This document shows, one piece after another, positions 1 to 5,253 of a stretch of 5,253 nucleotides of DNA; position 1 is the stretch's first letter; each line of letters starts with the position of its first letter. The notes beneath the pieces were generated by a model that saw only the letters and a program-made list of their open reading frames with translations, was not told the origin of the DNA and searched no databases. Source of the DNA: Flavobacteriales bacterium UBA1531 (GTDB lineage: Bacteria; Bacteroidota; Bacteroidia; Flavobacteriales_D; Sanyastnellaceae); assembly GCA_002323795.1 (NCBI GenBank), contig DCPZ01000086.1, positions 21,111-26,363 on the forward strand, written 5' to 3'. The position numbers and the translations under genes were made by a program.

Positions 1-1749
1 GATGGACAAATCAACATCACAGAAAATGCTCTGGACCGACATTTGCTGAAACGTGGAGAACAAATTGCCTTGCAATGGGAGCCCAATGATCCCAGTGCTG
101 AGAGTAAATCCTACACCTACAGGGAATTGCACCAGGCCGTCTCCCAATTCGGAAACACCATGCGCTCCATGGGAATAAAAAAAAATGAGCGCGTCATCCT
201 CTACATGCCCATGGTGCCAGAATTGGCTATCGCTGTGCTCGCATGCGCTCGCATTGGTGCTGTTCACTCCGTCGTATTTGCTGGATTCAGCGCACAGGCG
301 CTGTCTGATCGGATTGAAGACGCTCAAGCCTCCATGGTCATTACCGCCAACGAAGGAAGACGAGGTGCAAAGACCATTCCACTGAAAACGACCGTTGACG
401 AAGCACTAAGGGGCAACACCTCGGTGCGTCATGTCATCGTGAAGCGCGTCACCCAAAAAGACTCCTTCATGATTCGCCCGAGAGATGCCTGGTGGGACGA
501 TGCTGTTCAAAAATCAGGATTGTCCCGTGAATGTCCGGCAGAGATCATGGACGCAGAGGACATGCTCTTCATCCTTTATACTTCCGGATCTACTGGAAAA
601 CCAAAAGGAGTCGTGCATACACATGGTGGCTATACGGTATACGCAGGCTACTCGTTCGCCAATGTCTTTCAATGTAAACCCGGAGATGTTTATTGGTGCT
701 CTGCAGACATTGGATGGATCACCGGACACACTTACATCGTCTACGGTCCTTTGCTTCAAGGCGGCACGACCTTGATGTTTGAAGGGATTCCAACCTTCCC
801 AGATCCTGGAAGGTATTGGGAAATCTGTGAAAAATACCAGGTCACACAATTTTACACAGCGCCGACGGCCATCAGAGCGCTGATGGCTTTTGGGGACGAG
901 CATGTTGCACGGCACAACCTCGATTCACTCAAAGTGCTAGGAACTGTGGGAGAGCCCATCAATGAAGAAGCTTGGCACTGGTACCACGAAAAAATCGGTC
1001 AATCCAAATGTCCGATTGTTGATACGTGGTGGCAAACTGAAACCGGTGGGATTATGATCAGCGGTTTAGGCGACTTGAGTCCGCAAAAACCAGCTCATGC
1101 GGGCTTTCCCCTGCCAGGCATCCAGCCTGTATTGGTGAATCAAAAAGGCCATATCATCGAAGAAAATGAGAAAGAGGGCTTGTTGTGCATTGATTCTCCT
1201 TGGCCAAGCATGATACGTACAACGTATGGCGATCACGAGCGCTGCTTAAACACCTATTTCAGGCCATTCCCAGGACGCTATTTCACAGGCGATGGAGCCA
1301 AACGTGACAAACAAGGAATGTACCGTGTGATTGGTCGTGTGGACGATGTAATCAACGTATCAGGCCACCGTTTTGGAACTGCCGAAATCGAATCTGCCAT
1401 AAATCAGACCCCAGGGGTCGTCGAATCTGCTGTCGTTGGATATGAACATGAAATCAAAGGCCAAGGCATCCATGCTTACGTCATTTTTGACCGAAATCTC
1501 ACGGAAGTTGAATCAGCAGAAATGACCGATGCCGTTAAAGCGCAAGTCGTAGTGGGCATCGGCAAAATAGCTCGGCCTGACCGCGTTCAATTGGTCGATG
1601 GGCTGCCGAAGACCCGATCAGGAAAGATTATGCGACGCATCCTTCGTAAAATTGCTTCCGGTAACTTCGATTCATTTGGCGATACGTCTACACTTCTCGA
1701 CCCCAGTATCGTCAAAGGCATCGTTGCCCAAGCCCAAAAACTCATTTGA
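1..1749 (+). CDS. acs: Acetyl-CoA synthetase (acetate--CoA ligase, AMP-forming), 5'-truncated by window edge
   Basis: Cytosolic enzyme that activates acetate with ATP and CoA to acetyl-CoA, AMP and PPi via an acetyl-AMP intermediate. The frame is open from base 1 with no stop, and the first visible residues (DGQINITENALDRHL) match family sequence near residue 72 of the about 650-residue E. coli enzyme. About 70 N-terminal residues therefore lie outside the window, and the TTG at 43 is not the start. Visible ANL-superfamily landmarks, in window residues, are the phosphate-binding loop YTSGSTGKPKG (193-203, nt 577-609), GEPIN (nt 949-963), DTWWQTETGG (nt 1021-1050), YFTGDG with the ribose-binding Asp (nt 1279-1296), the hinge region GRVDD (nt 1333-1347), SGHRFGTAEIESA, and the catalytic lysine in PKTRSGKIMRR (Lys at nt 1624-1626, equivalent to Lys609 of the Salmonella enzyme, the target of regulatory acetylation). 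The second Trp of the WW pair is the residue known to limit the pocket to acetate, which favours Acs over propionyl-CoA synthetase. The C-terminus is intact and no frameshift is visible. The next gene begins 5 bp downstream. Confidence 0.96.
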   Translation, partial: DGQINITENALDRHLLKRGEQIALQWEPNDPSAESKSYTYRELHQAVSQFGNTMRSMGIKKNERVILYMPMVPELAIAVLACARIGAVHSVVFAGFSAQALSDRIEDAQASMVITANEGRRGAKTIPLKTTVDEALRGNTSVRHVIVKRVTQKDSFMIRPRDAWWDDAVQKSGLSRECPAEIMDAEDMLFILYTSGSTGKPKGVVHTHGGYTVYAGYSFANVFQCKPGDVYWCSADIGWITGHTYIVYGPLLQGGTTLMFEGIPTFPDPGRYWEICEKYQVTQFYTAPTAIRALMAFGDEHVARHNLDSLKVLGTVGEPINEEAWHWYHEKIGQSKCPIVDTWWQTETGGIMISGLGDLSPQKPAHAGFPLPGIQPVLVNQKGHIIEENEKEGLLCIDSPWPSMIRTTYGDHERCLNTYFRPFPGRYFTGDGAKRDKQGMYRVIGRVDDVINVSGHRFGTAEIESAINQTPGVVESAVVGYEHEIKGQGIHAYVIFDRNLTEVESAEMTDAVKAQVVVGIGKIARPDRVQLVDGLPKTRSGKIMRRILRKIASGNFDSFGDTSTLLDPSIVKGIVAQAQKLI

Positions 1750-1757
1750 TCAGCATG
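1746..1757 (+). other. acs stop / surface-protein start junction with two candidate starts
   Basis: The acs stop TGA (1747-1749) is followed by five bases and then ATG (1755-1757). A TTG at 1746-1748 in the same frame as the downstream gene overlaps the acs stop (TTGA). No purine-rich Shine-Dalgarno sequence precedes either start. ATG is chosen for codon preference, and because the signal peptide is complete from it. The gap is too short for a terminator or promoter, so the downstream gene is either read through from acs or driven from a promoter inside the acs coding region. Confidence 0.6.
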
Positions 1758-1829
1758 CAACTTCTCCATCAAATTCGCAGCTTTACGATCGTCATTTGCA
1801 CGGCATTCATTTCGATTCCAGCCATGGCA
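1755..1829 (+). other. Sec signal peptide of the surface protein
   Basis: Residues 1-25 have a short N-region with one Arg (R8), a hydrophobic core SFTIVICTAFISI, and a signal peptidase I site of the A-X-A type (AMA before Gln26, nt 1830). The mature chain would begin QVDTEFWF. A Sec signal is required of T9SS cargo, which crosses the inner membrane first. The single Cys (residue 15) lies in the hydrophobic core and is not followed by a lipobox-type arrangement, so a lipoprotein is unlikely. Confidence 0.85.
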
Positions 1830-4800
1830 CAAGTGGATACTGAATTTTGGTTTGTGGCCCCAGAAGTTTGGGCAAACCATGGAGACAGCCCCACCCTTCT
1901 GCGCTTCGCTTCATTTGACGAAGATGCAGTGGTAACCGTTGAGCAACCTGCAAATCCCGGTTTCCCGACGCAAACATTGAACATCGATGCCAACAGTGTT
2001 TCATCGTTGAACCTCGCCCCTTGGCTTTCAATCATCGAAAACAAGCCTGCCAATACGGTGCTCAACTTCGGACTGCGCATTACTTCAACCTCTCTGATCC
2101 AGGCCTATTACGAGGTGAACCCTTCAAACAACTTGAATCCAGATATTTTCGCGTTGAAAGGAGTTAATGCCCTAGGGACAGCCTTTTTCGTGCCTTTCCA
2201 AAACTACCTGAACAATAGCTACACGCAGTCCACGTCGTCGTTCGATATCGTTGCCACAGAGGACAATACCATCATTCAAATCACACCCAAAAAGCCGATT
2301 CAAGGTCACGCTCCCAACATCACCTTTAGCATCGTTTTGAATGAAGGCCAAACGTGGAGTGGAAGAGCTTCATCTACCTTAGCAAGCCAACATCCCTTCG
2401 GGACAATCGTAACATCGAATAAACCGATTGCCATTACCATGAGCGATGACTCCGTTGCAGGTACGCCTTATGGAGGATGCGCAGATATTATGGGCGACCA
2501 AATTGTCCCCGTTAGTATTGTGGGAACGGAATACATCGCAGTGAAAGGAAATTTGAACGGACCTGACAAGGTTTTCTTCATCCCGACCGAACCCAACACG
2601 ACGATTTCCCTCAACGGAAACGTAGTCAGCACCCTGACTACATTGTCTTCAATTTATACGCACACATTGAGTGCAGACGCCGCATATTATGAGGCCAGCG
2701 CTCCAGTGTACGCATTACACATGACAGGATTTGGTTGCGAGATTGGCGGAGCGCTGCTGCCGTCAATCATTTGCACCGGATCCCAAGAAGTGGCTTTTGT
2801 TCGCTCAACGAATGAGTTCATCGGTTTGAAAATTTTGGTGCAGGCCGGAGGAGAAGATGATTTTCAGTTCAACGGTAACGACAATCTCATCACAGCTTCG
2901 GATTTTAGCAACGTACCTGGCACAGCTGGCGGATGGAAATATGCCAACATCACAGCGACGTCATTTGTACCTCAACTTCAGGCATCTCGCCTTTCAAATT
3001 CAAGCACAGAATTCCATCTTGGCATCATCAATGGTGGAGCCAGCTCCGGAACGCGTTATGGTTACTTCAGTAATTATGGTCAACCAGCCTATGCCATTCA
3101 AATTGAGGACAATACTGTTTGCGAAGGAGATCCAGTAATGTTAACGTCCAACTTATTGAATTTTGCCACTTACGACTGGACTGGTCCTGGTGGCTTTTCA
3201 GCGCAAGGCAGTTCCATTGATCTGGGCAACGCTTCGTTCGATGATGCAGGGGAGTATTTTGTTTCGGGATACGTCGGCTCATGTCCGATCCTGAGTGATT
3301 CGATGTACCTCCTCGTCTACGCCATTCCCGATGCTCCTGAAATTTCAGGAACCTCGCTGCTTTGTGAAGGCGAATCATTGATCCTCACTGCGGATAGCGC
3401 TAGCCCTTTTTCTTACGAATGGACTGGACCAAGCGGAGAGATCGATGGCTCCTTCATGCTCGAAATCGAAGCAACCCAAGCGTCTGATTCGGGGTTGTAT
3501 AGTGCAGCAATTCTCGACCATGGCTGCCTCTCTGAGCCTGATTTTTTCAATGTCGATATCATTCCAGAATCCTTCGCTCAAATCGCTGCCGTTCCAGATT
3601 CAGTATGCGCCGGCAGCACTGTGATCATCGAAACGGAATTAGCCGCGGGATCGAGCTATCAATGGACAGGTCCTGGGAATGTACCACTCGGTAATTTATC
3701 GGGTGTGCAGCTCAGCAATCTCGATCCTGATGATTCAGGTTGGTATACACTGAATGGAGAATTAGACAATTGTCCACTTGGTCCAGATTCAGTTTACATT
3801 CAAGTTTTAGAAAACCCAGAAATTGTTGACGTCATAGCACCTGATGCTTGCCTGCAAAACGAAGCAACGTTCACTGCTTATTCGAATGACAGCGAGGCCG
3901 AATTCAACTGGTATACAGCTGACGGAGAAATTTTAGGCCAAGGAAATCCTTGGATTATCCCTAGCACAGAATGGAGCGATGAACAAGACTATTTTGTAGT
4001 GGCAAACCTCAACGGATGTGATTCCGATCCGCTCGGCTTCAGCTTTGGCATTGTACCGCCCGAAGAACTCACGATTCTAGACGCATTCAATGAGCCCGTT
4101 GAAACGATACAGATTTGCGAGGGAGAATCGGCAGAAGCATTTGCATTTGGTCCTACCCTTACTCAATGGAACTGGAGCGGAGCGGACGGATTTGCATCCG
4201 AGGCAGCGGAATGGAATATTGAGAACACCAACGTCCAAGCCACAGGTTGGTATACGGTCAACGGCACTGTTGGAAACTGTCCGATGTTGCCAGACTCCTT
4301 GTGGCTCGAAGTCATCCCAACACCGCTACCCCCCAACATCGGCGGTTTCGATCAAATCTGCGAAGGAACACCGTGGGAAATCTGGGGAGCTCCAGAAGGC
4401 GTTGGAGTTTTGCAGTGGTTTCATCCGTATTGGGGCAACATGAATGGCAATTCCATCACGATGGACGCCGCGCCTTTGGAGGCCAGCGGAATCTACGAAG
4501 CATTCACACTATTTGAAGGATGTCCTTCTGAAATGGTTAGTGGGGCGCTTGACATAATCGCATTGCCTGAAGAAATAATTGAAACCTTTGAAAATATAAG
4601 CGTTGAACGCTGTCCAGAGATGAATCCGCTTTTGAACCTGCCGCAGTTCGATTCAGCCTATTCAGCTTCTTGGAACTTCACTGATTCTGACGGAAACACA
4701 ACTTATTTTGGAGAGGGACCAGCGATCGTAGCTGCGGATGACGGTACCTACAGCGTTTACCTTACCACTGGAGCACCCTGCCTTTTGGAGGCTTCAGGGA

Positions 4801-5147
4801 ATTTTGATGTGGAAACCGTGCTGTGCGACTTGCTTGTACCAAATGTGTTCTCGCCAAATCAAGACGGAAGCAATGAGCGGTTCGCTTTGCCGGACTTATC
4901 CTATTTCCCGAACAGCACCTGTGCGATATACAATCGCTGGGGACAGGTGGTCTTTGAATCACAAGATTTTGGCAATTCAGCGGGATGGTTGCCCACTCCC
5001 GATGAAGCTGTCGATGGAACTTACTATTATGTCATCAGAATCAATCGATCCGAAGGTGATCTCACTATAATCGATGAAAACGGATCCAGCACTTATACCG
5101 AACCTGGCACCATTGAGCTTAAAGGCAGCCTCACTTTAATCAGATGA
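1755..5147 (+). CDS. T9SS-secreted surface protein: IgGFc-binding-like N-terminal domain, seven Ig-like modules, type B C-terminal sorting domain
   Basis: Predicted 1130-residue exported protein, probably a surface or released adhesin; its ligand is unknown. Order in residues from the ATG at 1755: signal peptide 1-25; IgGFc-binding-like domain about 26-447; Ig-like modules about 448-525, 526-605, 606-688, 689-771, 772-857, 858-940 and 941-1025; CHU_C/gliding-motility-associated C-terminal domain about 1026-1130. The ATG at 1755 is preferred because it directly precedes a good signal peptide. An in-frame TTG at 1746, overlapping the acs stop, would add only MIS and cannot be excluded. No Shine-Dalgarno sequence is visible, which is usual in Bacteroidota. 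The gene starts 5 bp after acs, and its TGA overlaps the next gene's ATG, which suggests co-transcription. The stalk has no lysine and one arginine. The mature chain has 19 cysteines: three in the N-domain, fourteen in the modules, and residues 1024 and 1056. The architecture resembles Bacteroidota proteins annotated as gliding motility-associated C-terminal domain proteins, but that name refers to the sorting domain and does not demonstrate a motility role. Confidence 0.93.
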   Translation: MQLLHQIRSFTIVICTAFISIPAMAQVDTEFWFVAPEVWANHGDSPTLLRFASFDEDAVVTVEQPANPGFPTQTLNIDANSVSSLNLAPWLSIIENKPANTVLNFGLRITSTSLIQAYYEVNPSNNLNPDIFALKGVNALGTAFFVPFQNYLNNSYTQSTSSFDIVATEDNTIIQITPKKPIQGHAPNITFSIVLNEGQTWSGRASSTLASQHPFGTIVTSNKPIAITMSDDSVAGTPYGGCADIMGDQIVPVSIVGTEYIAVKGNLNGPDKVFFIPTEPNTTISLNGNVVSTLTTLSSIYTHTLSADAAYYEASAPVYALHMTGFGCEIGGALLPSIICTGSQEVAFVRSTNEFIGLKILVQAGGEDDFQFNGNDNLITASDFSNVPGTAGGWKYANITATSFVPQLQASRLSNSSTEFHLGIINGGASSGTRYGYFSNYGQPAYAIQIEDNTVCEGDPVMLTSNLLNFATYDWTGPGGFSAQGSSIDLGNASFDDAGEYFVSGYVGSCPILSDSMYLLVYAIPDAPEISGTSLLCEGESLILTADSASPFSYEWTGPSGEIDGSFMLEIEATQASDSGLYSAAILDHGCLSEPDFFNVDIIPESFAQIAAVPDSVCAGSTVIIETELAAGSSYQWTGPGNVPLGNLSGVQLSNLDPDDSGWYTLNGELDNCPLGPDSVYIQVLENPEIVDVIAPDACLQNEATFTAYSNDSEAEFNWYTADGEILGQGNPWIIPSTEWSDEQDYFVVANLNGCDSDPLGFSFGIVPPEELTILDAFNEPVETIQICEGESAEAFAFGPTLTQWNWSGADGFASEAAEWNIENTNVQATGWYTVNGTVGNCPMLPDSLWLEVIPTPLPPNIGGFDQICEGTPWEIWGAPEGVGVLQWFHPYWGNMNGNSITMDAAPLEASGIYEAFTLFEGCPSEMVSGALDIIALPEEIIETFENISVERCPEMNPLLNLPQFDSAYSASWNFTDSDGNTTYFGEGPAIVAADDGTYSVYLTTGAPCLLEASGNFDVETVLCDLLVPNVFSPNQDGSNERFALPDLSYFPNSTCAIYNRWGQVVFESQDFGNSAGWLPTPDEAVDGTYYYVIRINRSEGDLTIIDENGSSTYTEPGTIELKGSLTLIR
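1830..3095 (+). other. IgGFc-binding-like N-terminal domain of the surface protein
   Basis: Residues about 26-447 resemble the domain named after the N-terminus of the human mucus protein FCGBP, which is also common at the N-terminus of Bacteroidota secreted proteins. The pattern recognised includes the opening DTEFWFVAPE, the early beta-rich segment with TLNIDANSVSSLNL, the SNKPIAITMSDDS and GGCADIMGDQIVP blocks, ALHMTGFGCEIGGALLPSI, and the closing FHLGIINGGASSGTRYGYFS. Three cysteines are present (residues 242, 328, 340). Unlike the stalk, this part has ordinary basic-residue content (nine Lys, six Arg by hand count). Ligand binding cannot be read from the sequence, and IgG binding should not be assumed. 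The assignment is from remembered family patterns, not a profile search. Confidence 0.72.
3096..4829 (+). repeat. Seven tandem Ig-like modules (coding repeat), alternating subtypes A and B
   Basis: Approximate module borders in bases: 3096-3329 (A1), 3330-3569 (B1), 3570-3818 (A2), 3819-4067 (B2), 4068-4325 (A3), 4326-4574 (B3), 4575-4829 (divergent seventh). Each has a Cys near its start (codons at 3120, 3363, 3606, 3849, 4116, 4359, 4611), a Trp 19-20 residues later (often W-T-G-P), a D/S-x-G-x-Y-type strand, and a second Cys 54-56 residues after the first (3282, 3525, 3771, 4017, 4278, 4521, 4779). The repeat period is 81 residues (243 bp) in four of six steps; the others are 89 (B2 to A3) and 84 (B3 to seventh). 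A modules share a G-x(4)-C-P ending followed by D-S-hydrophobic. B modules share G-C-x-S/D and a later I-x-x-P-E segment. This is probably an extended stalk displaying the N-domain. No module is broken. Confidence 0.85.
4830..5144 (+). other. T9SS type B C-terminal sorting domain (CHU_C / gliding motility-associated CTD)
   Basis: Residues about 1026-1130 carry the hallmark series of this family: VPNVFSPNQDGSNERF (nt 4836-4883), then YNRWGQVVFES (NRWGQVVF at nt 4932-4955), then DGTYYYVIRI (nt 5013-5042), ending in KGSLTLIR at the extreme C-terminus. Type B domains direct cargo through the T9SS outer-membrane translocon. For SprB-like cargo, secretion is known to depend on a PorP/SprF-family partner, and no such gene is recognisable in this window. 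The segment between DGTYYYVIRI and the terminal strand is somewhat extended and acidic. Basic residues reappear in this domain (R1042, R1061, R1095, R1098, K1123, R1130) after the basic-poor stalk. Confidence 0.93.
5144..5147 (+). promoter_or_regulatory. ATGA stop/start overlap (likely translational coupling)
   Basis: The last codon and stop of the surface protein (AGA TGA) contain the ATG of the next gene, giving a 4-base overlap. There is no Shine-Dalgarno sequence upstream (the preceding bases are ACTTTAATCAG). Such overlaps commonly allow ribosomes finishing one gene to restart on the next, so the two products are probably made together. The start is supported by the immediate signal-anchor-like sequence that follows. 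Confidence 0.65.
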
Positions 5148-5253
5148 GTAGACTCAATAGCGTCCAAATTTCATTGGTTGTATTGACGCTTGCCATTGCT
5201 ACGTCAGTTGGATTTTTCTTCGCTCCTGAGCTTACTTGGTGGTTCAGTGGCTC
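5144..5253 (+). CDS. N-terminal fragment of an unidentified membrane protein, 3'-truncated by window edge
   Basis: The ATG at 5144-5146 overlaps the preceding stop (ATGA, stop at 5145-5147), and the frame stays open for 36 codons to the window end. The fragment begins MSRLNSVQIS, followed by one hydrophobic stretch (about residues 8-27, VQISLVVLTLAIATSVGFFF) and then APELTWWFSG. With a short basic N-terminus this reads as a transmembrane segment or uncleaved signal anchor; no convincing signal peptidase site follows. It does not look like the start of a PorP/SprF partner, which would have a cleavable signal peptide and then a Q-rich, Y-rich start. The hydrophobic stretch ending in A-x-P-E-L faintly recalls the N-termini of some Bacteroidota rhomboid-family proteases, but no catalytic motif is in view, so this is only a guess. 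The function is not assigned. Confidence 0.7.
   Translation, partial: MSRLNSVQISLVVLTLAIATSVGFFFAPELTWWFSG

Noticed and set aside
43..45. TTG as the start of the acetyl-CoA synthetase gene
   Set aside because: The frame is open to base 1 and the residues before it (DGQINITENALDRH) match the conserved family sequence, so the true start lies upstream of the window.
514..915. 133-codon minus-strand open frame inside acs
   Set aside because: It lies opposite conserved core motifs of acs, has no recognisable domain, and its residue composition looks like a shadow frame.
1652..1678. Possible Bacteroidota promoter (TTG then TTCATTTG, compared with TAnnTTTG) within the end of acs
   Set aside because: The -7-like box has a mismatch at a key base and the -33 element is only three bases, so it is expected by chance in coding sequence.
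1587..2080. Overlapping minus-strand open frames across the acs/surface-protein junction
   Set aside because: They run opposite the acs C-terminus and the signal peptide/N-domain, both well supported, and show no protein-like pattern.
4322..4346. Small inverted repeat ACCGC/GCGGT that could be a terminator stem
   Set aside because: The stem is five base pairs with a 15-base loop, has no following T-tract, and lies in the middle of the coding region.
4090..4516. Alternative plus-strand frames within the Ig-like stalk
   Set aside because: They are rich in Arg and lack any domain pattern, whereas the main frame keeps precise Cys/Trp/Tyr spacing across the same bases.
1755..5147. Frameshift or fusion in the large gene
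   Set aside because: The reading frame is continuous, and each domain and module is complete with regular spacing, so the length reflects normal multi-domain architecture.
5144..5253. PorP/SprF T9SS partner gene
   Set aside because: The visible N-terminus is a signal-anchor-like segment without a clear cleavage site or the usual following residues of that family.

Overview
The window shows three genes in tight order on the + strand with almost no non-coding DNA. They are the 3' end of an acetyl-CoA synthetase gene (acs, cut by the left edge), a complete 1130-residue secreted surface protein, and the first 36 codons of a small-looking membrane protein cut by the right edge. The organism is most likely a member of the Bacteroidota, probably flavobacteria-like and perhaps marine. 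The reasons are that the large protein ends in a type B C-terminal sorting domain of the type IX secretion system (T9SS), a system restricted largely to this phylum; that Shine-Dalgarno sequences are absent before the start codons; and that base composition is moderate. The marine guess rests only on how acidic the surface protein is.

Layout: 1-1749 is acs, whose frame is open to the left edge and lacks about 70 N-terminal residues. Positions 1750-1754 are the only intergenic bases. 1755-5147 is the T9SS cargo protein: a Sec signal peptide, an IgGFc-binding-like N-terminal domain of about 420 residues, seven tandem Ig-like modules and a CHU_C/gliding-motility-type C-terminal domain. 5144-5253 is the start of a third gene, whose ATG overlaps the previous stop as ATGA; it encodes one N-terminal hydrophobic segment and cannot be assigned from this fragment.

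The spacing (5 bp, then a 4-base overlap) leaves no room for a terminator between the genes, so co-transcription is plausible. No functional link between acetate activation and the surface protein can be shown; the acs neighbourhood may simply be read-through. The second and third genes are the pair most likely to be translated together.

The most interesting material is inside the large protein. Its seven-module stalk has no lysine and one arginine across about 600 residues, against roughly 90 acidic residues. The modules alternate between two subtypes (A-B-A-B-A-B plus a divergent seventh). Each module carries two cysteines at nearly fixed spacing, but not at the classical Ig positions. Bacteroidota-type O-glycosylation motifs recur at the same place in every A module. 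No RNA gene, CRISPR array, mobile element or recognisable promoter was seen.
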